Assembly (NCBI GenBank): GCA_951813395.1
Contig: OX638356.1
Coordinates: 62,001 to 126,000, forward strand
DNA from: Longimicrobiales bacterium
Lineage (GTDB): Bacteria; Gemmatimonadota; Gemmatimonadetes; Longimicrobiales; Gaopeijiaceae
DNA length: 64,000 nt
Direction: 5' to 3'
Below the pieces are notes generated by a model. That model made no database searches, was not told the origin of the DNA, and worked only from the letters and a program-made list of their open reading frames with translations. This document shows positions 46,250-53,687 of the stretch, piece after piece; position 1 is the stretch's first letter, and each line of letters starts with the position of its first letter. Made by a program: the position numbers and the translations under genes.

Positions 46250-46390
46250 GCTGGCCGCCAACAGCGCGATCGCGCAAAGCCAGCAGCTTCCCGCGGCTCA
46301 GCTTCCTGCGGGAGGCCACCGACCCGTCCGCCTTCGCTCCATGCACCTGAAAGCTGCGCTTTGCCAGATCGATCCCGATGGTGCTAACCT
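46250..46390 (-). pseudogene. IS110-family transposase N-terminal remnant
   Basis: On the minus strand VSTIGIDLAKRSFQVHGAKA then DGSVASRRKLSRGKLLAL, the start of the IS110 DEDD domain including the first catalytic Asp in GIDLAK. The match stops after about 45 residues. It sits head to head with the propeller gene at 46482. Confidence 0.75.
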
Positions 46391-46481
46391 CCCCCGTTGA
46401 ATGCCTCCTCCCTCTTCGGATTTTCGCCCGTTCGGCTCTTTTGATCCCCCATTTTGGCCACACCAGACCCTGAGGTCATCA

Positions 46482-47600
46482 GTGATTTTCGCACTTCGGC
46501 TTGTACGGCAGCACCTCGCCATCTTGCTGGCCCTGCTGGCGGGCTCCCTCGAAGCCCAGGAACGTCTGTTCGCCACCGATTCTGTGGGCAGCACCGCAGG
46601 CGATGATTCGTTCGGGCGTATCGTTGACGTAGCGCTCAGTCCGGAGGGCGCCCTCGCAGTAGCCCAGTTTGGCCTAAGTGAGGTGTGGGTGTTTGACGCG
46701 GGGGGCAGGAAGCAGATCGTCGGGCGCCCTGGCGAGGGGCCTGGGGAATTCGGGTTGGTGTCAGCGGTGGCCTGGCGAAGTGATACTCTTGTGGTCCTGG
46801 AGGGCAGACGACAGCGTGTTTCTCTCATCGCGGGGAACGGTCGCTACCTTGGAGGCCACAACATCCTGAGTCTAGCCACCGGGAGGTACGGTCCCGTCGG
46901 ATACCTCCGCTCCGGCCTCACGGTAACAGCCCCTCGGGTCTTCGCGACCTCCACCGCTGCCGCCAAACCCCTGCACCTCGTCGCCACCGACAACCAAGTC
47001 GCAGTCTCTATCGGAGAAGTGCGGCACCGGCGCGTCTCGGTGGAAACAACACTGGCCGGACGACCGATCTTGTTTCAACACCCTATGCCCAACTTCACAC
47101 GAACGGCCCTCAGTCCCGACGGCCGCTACTTCGCGACCGCAGACGAAGACGAAAGTCGTGAGGGCTCGGAACTCCAGTTTACCTTGTTTGACGACACAGG
47201 GAGAGAAGTCGGTCGGACCACCGTGACCCTCGAAACCGATCCTGCGTCGGACGATGACGTGCTCCACCGCCTTGACGAACTGATCACAGTGTTAGCCCAA
47301 AGCCACCCGGTCGCCAGCATCCGCCGCGCCATCTTGAACGCAGTTCACCGGCCCGACCGGTTGCCCGCCCTGTCGAGCTTTCTGCTCGACAATGCTGGCA
47401 ACCTCTGGGTCGGTACTATCGGCAAGGACAGCAGGATCCTTTGGAGGGCTTGGAGTATCGAGGGCGATCTCGTGCGAACGTGGATCGTGGAACCGACTCT
47501 GGACGTGAGACAGATCCATGACGGGAGAGTTGTCGCCATTCGTCACGACGACATGAAGGGATGGCGCGTGATCTTCCTGAGACCTCAAGCAGTAGAGTGA
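46482..47600 (+). CDS. 6-bladed beta-propeller protein, exported
   Basis: A 372-residue protein. I chose GTG 46482 because it directly opens a signal peptide (LRLVRQHLAILLALLAGSLEAQ); the longer frame from 46401 runs back into IS110-derived sequence. The propeller shows DSFGRIVDVALSPEGALAVA, VFDAGGRKQIVGRPGEGPGE then FGLVSAVAW, and FLLDNAGNLWVGTIGKDSRI. The GxGPGEF string is the same as in the other propeller genes in the window. Ligand and partner unknown. Confidence 0.72.
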   Translation: MIFALRLVRQHLAILLALLAGSLEAQERLFATDSVGSTAGDDSFGRIVDVALSPEGALAVAQFGLSEVWVFDAGGRKQIVGRPGEGPGEFGLVSAVAWRSDTLVVLEGRRQRVSLIAGNGRYLGGHNILSLATGRYGPVGYLRSGLTVTAPRVFATSTAAAKPLHLVATDNQVAVSIGEVRHRRVSVETTLAGRPILFQHPMPNFTRTALSPDGRYFATADEDESREGSELQFTLFDDTGREVGRTTVTLETDPASDDDVLHRLDELITVLAQSHPVASIRRAILNAVHRPDRLPALSSFLLDNAGNLWVGTIGKDSRILWRAWSIEGDLVRTWIVEPTLDVRQIHDGRVVAIRHDDMKGWRVIFLRPQAVE

Positions 47601-47690
47601 AGGCCGCCATCGGTTTTCTCCTTCCCTTGCCCTCACTCTGTTGGGGCCGTTGGGCCCGCAGATCGCCCTCGACGAAGTGGGCTCAAAAGG

Positions 47691-47870
47691 TCAAGACCGC
47701 AGCGTAGATCTGACCTCGGCGAGGCCGGGTGTCAGGTGATTACCGTACTTGTACACGCCGGGTAACTCATTGATTGAAGATCGCACTGGTTGTTTTGCAA
47801 ACTTCGTCGCTGCTGCATCATCCTTTTGACGGATGTAGCCGGATGTGATGCCCAATCCGAAAAGATCCAT
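47691..47870 (-). CDS. Small hypothetical protein next to HNH remnant
   Basis: A 59-residue frame with ATG directly after the TAG of the HNH-like fragment. It reads MDLFGLGITSGYIRQKDDAA then ATKFAKQ and SSINELPGVYKYGNHLTPGL. I recognise no family. The composition (soluble, Lys/Asp-containing, lower GC than neighbours) looks coding. It may be the tail of the same ancestral HNH operon. Confidence 0.4.
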   Translation of the reverse strand: MDLFGLGITSGYIRQKDDAAATKFAKQPVRSSINELPGVYKYGNHLTPGLAEVRSTLRS

Positions 47871-48010
47871 CTACACTCTCGTGCCGCGTCCGGACGCGTG
47901 ATCAGCTTTCGCTTTTTTCTCCATCATGACTAGGTTATCGAGCCGACTGGCCTTGTTGTTGCAATCCGCACATGTGAGACATACAATCTTCCCGCTGAGA
48001 GTTGGTTCGA
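47871..48010 (-). pseudogene. HNH-type nuclease C-terminal fragment
   Basis: Minus strand: EPTLSGKIVCLTCADCNNKA then SRLDNLVMMEKKAKADHASG up to TAG at 47871-47873. The C..C and CNNKAS pattern resembles the end of HNH/zinc-ribbon nucleases. The frame is cut exactly where the 45-base repeat (48011-48055) begins, so the upstream part was replaced or deleted at that junction. Confidence 0.45.
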
Positions 48011-48055
48011 TGAGTGGCCGAAGATGCCGGAACCCGCGGGATGGAGCTATCGTTA
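48011..48055 (+). repeat. 45-base direct repeat, left copy
   Basis: Begins TGAGTGGCCGAAGATGCCGG and ends GGGATGGAGCTATCGTTA. It matches the copy at 49104-49148 at 44 of 45 positions, in the same orientation, 1093 bases away. The SDR gene lies between the two. Confidence 0.9.
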
Positions 48056-48080
48056 CCAGGTCTCGAATGGTGGAGGTGCG

Positions 48081-49007
48081 GTGAAGAACGGGAGTGCCTG
48101 GACGGCTGCGGATGTCCCCGACCTCAGGGGCCGCGTCGTCGTCGTGACGGGTGCGAACAGCGGTATCGGCTTCGAATCGGCTCGCGTGTTCGCCCGTGCC
48201 CGCGCCCACACTATCCTGGCGTGCCGGAACACCGTCACGGGCGAAAAGGCCCGCGAGCGGCTGGCGCGGATGGAGCCGGAGGGAAGCACGGAGGTCCTGC
48301 CAATCGACTTGGCGAACCTGGAGTCCGTGCAGGGCTTCGCCGGCGAATTCACGCGCCGGCACGATCGGCTCGACGTGCTGGTGAACAACGCCGGCGTCAC
48401 TTTCATCCCCCACGAAAGGACGGTCGACGGCTTCGAGCGGCAGTTCGGCACGAACCACCTTGGACACTTCGCCCTGACCGGCCGGCTGTTCGGCCGGCTC
48501 GCGTCTACGCCCAGCGCTCGCGTCGTCACGGTCACGAGTCCCGCCGAGCGCGGCGGTACGATGGACTTCGACGACCTCATGTACGACCGTGGCGGGTATG
48601 CGACGATGCGCGCCTACGAACGTTCGAAGCTGGCGAACCTGCTGTTCACCTACGAACTCCATCGCCGGGTCACGCAGGCGGACCTGGACACGCTCTCGCT
48701 CGCCGTGCATCCGGGCGTGGCGGCAACGAACATGGGTCGCCGACTTGAAGAGAAGTGGTACGGACGGCTCCTTTCGCCCATCCACGGCCTGATCGCGCAG
48801 TCGGCGACGATGGGCGCGTTGCCGACGCTGCGGGCGGCCACCGACCTGCGCGTCACGAGCGGCGAGTACTACGGGCCGGACGGCTTCCGCCAGATGCGGG
48901 GTTACCCCGTACGCGTCGAATCGAGCCCGGCCTCCCACGATCCGGACACCGCGCGCCGGTTGTGGCTCGTGTCCGGGGAGCTGACCGGTGTCCGATTCCC
49001 CATCTGA
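48081..49007 (+). CDS. Short-chain dehydrogenase/reductase (retinol-dehydrogenase-like)
   Basis: A 308-residue NAD(P)-dependent oxidoreductase. GTG 48081 after GGAGG is chosen because the upstream ATG (48024) lies inside the 45-base repeat. Motifs: VVVVTGANSGIGFESARVFA (TGxxxGIG), LDVLVNNAGV, TVTSPAERG for the catalytic Ser and YERSK with Tyr179 and Lys183. The C-terminal ending RLWLVSGELTGV is typical of the retinol dehydrogenase-like and light-dependent reductase-like branch. Substrate unknown. The whole gene sits between direct repeats, so it could be a moved cassette. Confidence 0.9.
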   Translation: MKNGSAWTAADVPDLRGRVVVVTGANSGIGFESARVFARARAHTILACRNTVTGEKARERLARMEPEGSTEVLPIDLANLESVQGFAGEFTRRHDRLDVLVNNAGVTFIPHERTVDGFERQFGTNHLGHFALTGRLFGRLASTPSARVVTVTSPAERGGTMDFDDLMYDRGGYATMRAYERSKLANLLFTYELHRRVTQADLDTLSLAVHPGVAATNMGRRLEEKWYGRLLSPIHGLIAQSATMGALPTLRAATDLRVTSGEYYGPDGFRQMRGYPVRVESSPASHDPDTARRLWLVSGELTGVRFPI

Positions 49008-49103
49008 CCGGTGCCAAGACACCTGTTCGCTCACGAATTCGTGCTGAGGGTGCTCAGGGACGAGATGGACGTGGAGAATGTGGTGGTGTACCGGTTGGTG
49101 GGC

Positions 49104-49148
49104 TGAGCGGCCGAAGATGCCGGAACCCGCGGGATGGAGCTATCGTTA
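49104..49148 (+). repeat. 45-base direct repeat, right copy
   Basis: Begins TGAGCGGCCGAAGATGCCGG. Its first TGA closes a short open frame (from GTG 49011, HLFAHEFVLRVLRDEMDVEN then VVVYRLVG) that looks like the tail of a lost gene. The left copy similarly abuts a truncated gene. Confidence 0.9.
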
Positions 49149-49180
49149 GTCTGGGCACCCGGCCACGGACGGAGGCAGTC

Positions 49181-49399
49181 ATGACGGACAAGCTGATCGA
49201 CAGGAACCCGGACATTCTGGGCGGAACTCCTGTGTTCAACGGCACGCGGGTCCCGGTGAGGATACTGATGGAGCATCTCGAGGCGGGCGATCGGCTTGAC
49301 GAGTTCCTCGACGACTACCCGACGGTAACGAAAGATCAGGCCGTCGAACTGCTTGAGCGCGCCAAGACGGCGCTAGTGGGCGATGAAAGTGTTGCTTGA
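49181..49399 (+). CDS. DUF433 antitoxin-like protein
   Basis: A 72-residue protein; ATG 49181 follows GGAGG. The sequence IDRNPDILGGTPVFNGTRVP VRILMEHLEAGD then LDEFLDDYPTVTKDQAVELL is the DUF433 family, usually the antitoxin partner of DUF5615 PIN-like toxins. It overlaps the toxin gene by 17 bases and would neutralise it and control the operon. Confidence 0.88.
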   Translation: MTDKLIDRNPDILGGTPVFNGTRVPVRILMEHLEAGDRLDEFLDDYPTVTKDQAVELLERAKTALVGDESVA

Positions 49400-49709
49400 C
49401 GAATCCACGCCGAGGCGGCTCGCGTCGTCGTTTCCGGGTTCGTTCGAGATTCGCACCGTGCAGCAGATGGGTTGGGCCGGTTGCGGAAACGGAGAGTTGT
49501 TGGGCCTCGCGGCCGATCATGGCTTCGACTGTATTATCACGGTCGATCAAGGCTTCGAGTACCAGCAGAATGTCGCCGATCTGCCGATCCCGGTCGTCAT
49601 CATGATCGCCGGGCGCACGCGATTGCAGGAATTGAAACCCCTCGTCGCGGAAGTGATCGCGGTTCTCTCTGGGGATCTCGAGCGCCGAGTCTATCGCGTG
49701 GTCGCCTGA
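49383..49709 (+). CDS. DUF5615 PIN-like toxin
   Basis: A 108-residue protein of the DUF5615 PIN-like family. Acidic residues expected for a metal-dependent ribonuclease are seen in VLLDESTPRRLA, ELLGLAADHGFDCIITVDQG and near the start. The DUF433 gene upstream overlaps its start. Predicted to cleave RNA when antitoxin is lost. Activity is inferred from family. Confidence 0.83.
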   Translation: MKVLLDESTPRRLASSFPGSFEIRTVQQMGWAGCGNGELLGLAADHGFDCIITVDQGFEYQQNVADLPIPVVIMIAGRTRLQELKPLVAEVIAVLSGDLERRVYRVVA

Positions 49710-49749
49710 GCGCAGGGGTGGACCGGCGGTCATTCAAGAGGGTACACCA

Positions 49750-50160
49750 ATGACTAGCCGTTTCGAAGACGCACTTGTGTTAGCCGCGCAACTCCACCGA
49801 GAGCAACGGAGAAAGGGCTCGAACGTTCCCTATGTGTCACATCTGCTCGCCGTGTCGTCGCTCGTCATTGAACACGGCGGAGACGAGGACCAAGCCATCG
49901 CGGCGTTGCTGCACGACGCCATCGAGGACCAGGGCGGCCCAAGGGCGCGGGCCGAGATTCTGCGCCGCTTCGGGGAGCGCGTGACCGGAATCGTCGAAGG
50001 CTGCACCGATTCCCAAACCATTCCGAAACCCCCGTGGAAAGAAAGAAAGCTGGCCTACATCGCAGGGATCAGCGAAAAGTCGCCGTCGGTGCTGCTCGTT
50101 TGCGCCGCCGACAAGCTCCACAACGCGCGCAGCATTCTCAGGCTGGCCACCCCACCACGC
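49750..50160 (+). pseudogene. HD-domain phosphohydrolase, truncated at a dispersed repeat
   Basis: The first about 135 residues belong to the RelA/SpoT-like HD family: FEDALVLAAQLHREQRRKGS, YVSHLLAVSSLVIEHGGDED, ALLHDAIEDQGG, and PPWKERKLAYIAGISEKSPS then LLVCAADKLHNARSIL. The HD pair and the DKLHN motif are intact, but the C-terminal helices expected after LHNARSIL are missing. The frame continues through copy D of the 50-base repeat and junk to 50496. The intact family hydrolyses (p)ppGpp or related nucleotides. Truncation may abolish function. Confidence 0.8.
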
Positions 50161-50170
50161 CCGCCCCACC

Positions 50171-50220
50171 GCCCGAGTTTCCGCGGCAAATCCAGGGACA
50201 CGGGCATGTCGGAATGGGAC
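50171..50220 (+). repeat. Dispersed 50-base repeat, copy D
   Basis: Reads GCCCGAGTTTCCGCGGCAAA then TCCAGGGACACGGGCATG. It is in the same orientation as copy C (24519) and inverted relative to A and B. It replaces the end of the HD gene. Confidence 0.88.
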
Positions 50221-50280
50221 ACCGGGGAGCAACAGGACACCGGGGGGCAATGGGACAGCGGGGAGCGACCGGACAGCCGC
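50218..50280 (+). repeat. Short 18-base tandem repeat
   Basis: Three full imperfect units of 18 bases and a partial fourth: GACACCGGGGAGCAACAG, GACACCGGGGGGCAATGG, GACAGCGGGGAGCGACCG and then GACAGC. The units start at the end of copy D of the dispersed repeat. No spacers of CRISPR type are present. Confidence 0.8.
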
Positions 50281-50314
50281 GTGTACCGGACCGACCGGCG
50301 CCGCATGCTGGCGG

Positions 50315-50965
50315 TTACACGTCCTCTCGCCCGAAGACGGTCACCCGCCATAGGAACCCGTCGCGGAGGTATCGCCGCGACAACCCGTGCTGTCCGAGCA
50401 CGGCCTCGATCTCCGACGGGTCGTGGACAAAGACCCGGAAGGGGTGCTTGCGCAGCCGCTGGATCAGGTTCACGAGCGCGACCCCGGAGCGTATGAACCA
50501 GGTCCTCCGCGGGAAGACCAGACCGAGCGTGCGCCGCGTCAGCGGGGCCGCCGCCCCGAGCATCGCGGGCATGTCCGGGTAGCAGCATACCACGCGGTCC
50601 AGCGTGACCAGGTCGGCCGGGTCGATCTCCACGGCCCGTTCCACGAAGTCGCCATCGAGGTAGTTCACGCGGTCCGCATAGCCCCGCGCCTCCGCTTCGG
50701 CACGGGCCGCCGCGAGGTAGGCGGGCGACGCGTCCGCGCTCGTGCCGCCAGCCGCCCCACGGTCCATGAGCTCGTGCTGTATGGCGCCGACGCCGCCCCC
50801 GACGTCAAGGAACGTGCGGCCATCGACCCCGCCCACCGCCACCGCATCGATGAGCCGGCGCGTCACCGCACCCGGGCCCTTGCGCCGGTACTGCCTGAGC
50901 TGACGCTGCGCCATCCTGTGGCCAAACATGTCCTCGATGCCGCGGCACTGCGCGCAACAGCTCAC
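50315..50965 (-). CDS. Class I SAM-dependent methyltransferase
   Basis: A 216-residue enzyme. The SAM-binding motif is RTFLDVGGGVGAIQHELMDR, followed by ASPAYLAAARAEAEARG and a second acidic residue stretch. An N-terminal MSCCAQCRGIEDMFG has a Cys cluster that could bind metal. A substrate cannot be named. It overlaps the sodium symporter gene by 4 bases and is likely in the same operon, which also contains the small membrane protein and the TipA-like regulator. Confidence 0.82.
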   Translation of the reverse strand: MSCCAQCRGIEDMFGHRMAQRQLRQYRRKGPGAVTRRLIDAVAVGGVDGRTFLDVGGGVGAIQHELMDRGAAGGTSADASPAYLAAARAEAEARGYADRVNYLDGDFVERAVEIDPADLVTLDRVVCCYPDMPAMLGAAAPLTRRTLGLVFPRRTWFIRSGVALVNLIQRLRKHPFRVFVHDPSEIEAVLGQHGLSRRYLRDGFLWRVTVFGREDV

Positions 50966-52653
50966 CGTGTGGAACTCCGGCCGGGGGGAGCCACCGACCG
51001 CCCCATCAGCACCACTCCCACCCCCAGCACCGTGGCCGCGCCGATCACGTTATGCCAGAGGAACGACACGTCGGGAGCGAATACGGTGACCGCAGCCACT
51101 GCACCCATCCCCGCGATGAGTCCGAAGAACGCTCCAATCCCACGCGCCCGCGACACCATGGCCAGCAGGAAGACACCGAGGATCGAGCCATAGAAGAACG
51201 ACCCGAAGCGGTTCACGACCTCGATAAGCGAGCCCAGGCTGACGGCATAGACCGCCACGAAGCACGCGAACACGCCCCAGAACGCGGTAGCGACCTTGGA
51301 CACCTTGAGGTAGTGGGCATCGCTGGCCTCCGGCCGGAACCAGCGTCGGTAGAAGTCGATGATGCTGGTGGTCGACAGCGAGTTCAGTTCGGAGGAGATG
51401 CTGGACATTGCCGCAGCGATGATCGCCGCGATGAAGAGTCCCGCGAGCCCGATCGGCAGTTCGCCGAGAACGAAGCGGGGGATGATGTAATTGACGTCGC
51501 GGGAGGGTTCGCCGGTGACCTCTTCAGCCATTGACAGGGCCTCGGTCCGGATAAGCTGAACGTCCGCTTCCCGGGCCAGAAAATCGTTCATGGCCTCCTG
51601 GGCGGCAGCCTCCTGGGCGGCAGCTCTGTCGGCCGCGTGGCGGGCAGCGCCCTCCCTCAACTCCCACGCTTCCCCGTAGCGATCCTGGAGAGCCTGGTAC
51701 TCCGCACCCCGGGCGTCGACCACCGCGCTCTCGTGGGCCGGGTTGTACAGCAGCGGCGCGGGGCTGAACTGGTAGTACACGAACACCATCACGCCCACCA
51801 GAAGCACCAGCGCCTGTAGCGGGATCTTCCAGTAGGCGCTCATCAGCAGCGAAGTGCGCGCGGCGTTGACCGATTTGGCGGCCAGATAGCGTTGCACTTG
51901 CGACTGGTCGGTGCCGAAGTAGGAGAGCATGAGGAAGGTCCCGCCGATCAGCCCGGACCAGAACGTGTACGTCTCGCTCAGGTTGAACGAGAAGTCGAAG
52001 ACCTTGAGCCGGCCAGTGGCCCCCGCAATGTGGAGCGCCTCGCCCGGCGAGACCGGCATCTGCACGATCAGGACCACCACCACCGCGAGCAGCGCAAAAA
52101 CGATCAGGATCATCTGCTTCACATCGGCCCAGGTGACCGCCTGAATGCCACCGAGCATCGTGTAGGCGACGGTCGGGATGCCGATCAGCGCCACGCACCA
52201 GATGAGCGGCCAGCCGAAGACGGCCGAAAAGACCACGGCGGGGGCCGCGATGATCACGCCGCAGGACATGCCGCGCGACAGCAGGAAGAGCAGCGCGGTG
52301 AGGGTGCGCGTCCCGGGACCGAAGCGGCGCTCCAGGTACTCGTAGGCGGTGTAGACGCCCGCCCCGCGCAGGAACGGCACCAGCGTCACGCCGAGGATCA
52401 CCATCGCCAGCGGCAGCCCGAAGTAGAACTGCACGAAACGGAGCCCGTCGGTGGCGCCCTGTCCGGTCGTCCCGATCATCGTGACCGCCGAAAGCTGCGT
52501 GGCCATCACCGAAAGGCCCACCGCCCACCACGGGAGCGAGCGGTTGGCGAGAAAGTAGCCCTGGATTTCGTCGGTTCCCCGCGACCGCCGCACCCCGTCG
52601 ACGACGACGTACGTCAGGTAGGCCCCGACGATCAGCCAGTTGATCGGGTGCAT
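50962..52653 (-). CDS. Sodium:solute symporter
   Basis: A 563-residue protein of the SSS family with about 13 membrane segments. Family features: GYFLANRSLPWWAVGLSVMA, TMLGGIQAVTWADVKQMILI and YFGTDQSQVQRYLAAKS in the core. A long Ala/Glu-rich helical insert (residues 345-395; REGAARHAADRAAAQEAAAQ and on) lies in a loop, longer than in most members. Substrate could be a sugar, proline-like or organic acid. It sits downstream of the TipA-like regulator and a tiny membrane protein. Confidence 0.93.
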   Translation of the reverse strand: MHPINWLIVGAYLTYVVVDGVRRSRGTDEIQGYFLANRSLPWWAVGLSVMATQLSAVTMIGTTGQGATDGLRFVQFYFGLPLAMVILGVTLVPFLRGAGVYTAYEYLERRFGPGTRTLTALLFLLSRGMSCGVIIAAPAVVFSAVFGWPLIWCVALIGIPTVAYTMLGGIQAVTWADVKQMILIVFALLAVVVVLIVQMPVSPGEALHIAGATGRLKVFDFSFNLSETYTFWSGLIGGTFLMLSYFGTDQSQVQRYLAAKSVNAARTSLLMSAYWKIPLQALVLLVGVMVFVYYQFSPAPLLYNPAHESAVVDARGAEYQALQDRYGEAWELREGAARHAADRAAAQEAAAQEAMNDFLAREADVQLIRTEALSMAEEVTGEPSRDVNYIIPRFVLGELPIGLAGLFIAAIIAAAMSSISSELNSLSTTSIIDFYRRWFRPEASDAHYLKVSKVATAFWGVFACFVAVYAVSLGSLIEVVNRFGSFFYGSILGVFLLAMVSRARGIGAFFGLIAGMGAVAAVTVFAPDVSFLWHNVIGAATVLGVGVVLMGRSVAPPGRSSTR

Positions 52654-52715
52654 CGGTCAGGCAGACGCCGGCGGAGGAGCGCCCGGCGTGCCCGCGGACA
52701 AGTGACCGGGCGCCG

Positions 52716-52820
52716 TCATCCGTGATACCTGGCCTGGAGCAGCCACAGCAAGGCGAGCGTGACCACCTGGACCAGGAGCACCCGCCCCAACGTCATGCGG
52801 AAGCCTGCACCGCTCGTCAC
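52716..52820 (-). CDS. Small membrane protein (34 aa) before sodium symporter
   Basis: GTG 52820 overlaps the TGA of the regulator gene (GTGA), giving 34 residues: a short basic stretch then MTLGRVLLVQVVTLALLWLL QARYHG, a single membrane helix. It is too short for standard gene calling. Tiny hydrophobic proteins next to SSS symporters are common. It could be a transporter subunit or a leader peptide. Confidence 0.6.
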   Translation of the reverse strand: MTSGAGFRMTLGRVLLVQVVTLALLWLLQARYHG

Positions 52821-53626
52821 TGGCGGCTCCTCCACCGCGCCTCGTTGGCGCGGATCGCGTCCTGTACGAATGCGGCCAACCCCCTGGCGCGCTTCTCGAA
52901 GTACTCCTCGAAGCGCGAGTCTTCCGTGTACATCTCGGCGAGGCACCGGTGCATGTGGTGGTTGCAGGGGTAGAACCAGCGGTCAATGTGGCAGCGGTGC
53001 TCCTCGGCCAGATCCATCGCGGCTCGCCCGGCTGCCTGGGCCCCGTCGGCCATCAGCTCGGCCAGCCTGGCCACCACGCCTTCGCCCTCCTCCCTGATCC
53101 TGGCCCAGTCGCCCTTGCCGTACCGGCGGGTGCGGCGCATCGACTCCTTGTAGGCGTCGGTGCCACCCCAGCGCTGCTCGGCCTCGTCCTGGTACTGCTC
53201 GTGGTCGAACTCCTCCAGCCCTTCGAACATCTGCGTCCTGTCCATTTCCGTCTCCTCCTCCATCGCCGCCAGGGCCCCGTCGACCCCGCGGATGATCTTG
53301 TCCGTCCTCTCCTGCCGCTCCCTCAGAAGCTCCCGCTGCGCAACCAGCGCGCTGCGCCGGTCAAACGCCGGGGCGTCGAGCATCTGGCTGATCGCCTCCA
53401 GGCTGAAACGCAGGTCGCGCAGCAACCGGATCTGGCGCAGCCGCTCCAGGTCGCCGTAGTCGTACAGCCGGTAGCCCTGCTCTGAGCGCCCCGACGGCAC
53501 GAGCAGACCGATCCGGTCGTAGTGGTGCAGCGTACGCACGGTGACACGGGCCAGCGCCGCCACCTGACCGACCGTATGGAGTGTCGAGTCGGGTGCAGCC
53601 ACCGGGATGAACGGTTTGGTTTCCAT
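52817..53626 (-). CDS. TipA-like MerR-family regulator with TipAS domain
   Basis: A 269-residue activator. ATG 53626 (METKPFIPV) is chosen because the upstream ATG at 53671 lies inside the promoter/operator. The MerR DNA-binding part is HTVGQVAALARVTVRTLHHY then DRIGLLVPSGRSEQGYRLYD (residues 30-75). A coiled coil follows and residues 145-265 are a TipAS ligand-binding domain, with the signature RCHIDRWFYPCNHHMHRCLA EMYTED. Such regulators bind hydrophobic drugs or peptides and activate promoters with a long spacer. It probably regulates itself and the symporter and methyltransferase behind it. Confidence 0.9.
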   Translation of the reverse strand: METKPFIPVAAPDSTLHTVGQVAALARVTVRTLHHYDRIGLLVPSGRSEQGYRLYDYGDLERLRQIRLLRDLRFSLEAISQMLDAPAFDRRSALVAQRELLRERQERTDKIIRGVDGALAAMEEETEMDRTQMFEGLEEFDHEQYQDEAEQRWGGTDAYKESMRRTRRYGKGDWARIREEGEGVVARLAELMADGAQAAGRAAMDLAEEHRCHIDRWFYPCNHHMHRCLAEMYTEDSRFEEYFEKRARGLAAFVQDAIRANEARWRSRQ

Positions 53627-53633
53627 GCAGGGC

Positions 53634-53664
53634 AAGGTACACCCTAACGTTACGTCAGGGTCAA
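53634..53664 (-). promoter_or_regulatory. MerR-type promoter/operator of the TipA-like gene
   Basis: Minus strand: -35 TTGACC (53664-53659), spacer of 19 bases, -10 TACCTT (53639-53634). The palindrome CCCTGACGTAACGTTAGGG fills the spacer. A 19-base spacer is the signature of MerR-activated promoters. The start codon begins 8 bases after the -10 box, so the transcript is probably leaderless. Confidence 0.8.
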
Positions 53665-53687
53665 GGCTCAAGCTTACCGAGCCGGTG

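Noticed and set aside
48024-48080. ATG start of the SDR gene at 48024
   Set aside because: Those bases belong to the 45-base direct repeat; GTG 48081 after GGAGG starts at the family N-terminus.
50218-50280. Possible CRISPR array
   Set aside because: Units are contiguous 18-base tandems without unique spacers.
53627-53671. Upstream ATG of the TipA-like gene
   Set aside because: It would place the operator and -10 box within the coding region; METKPF is the first start after the promoter.
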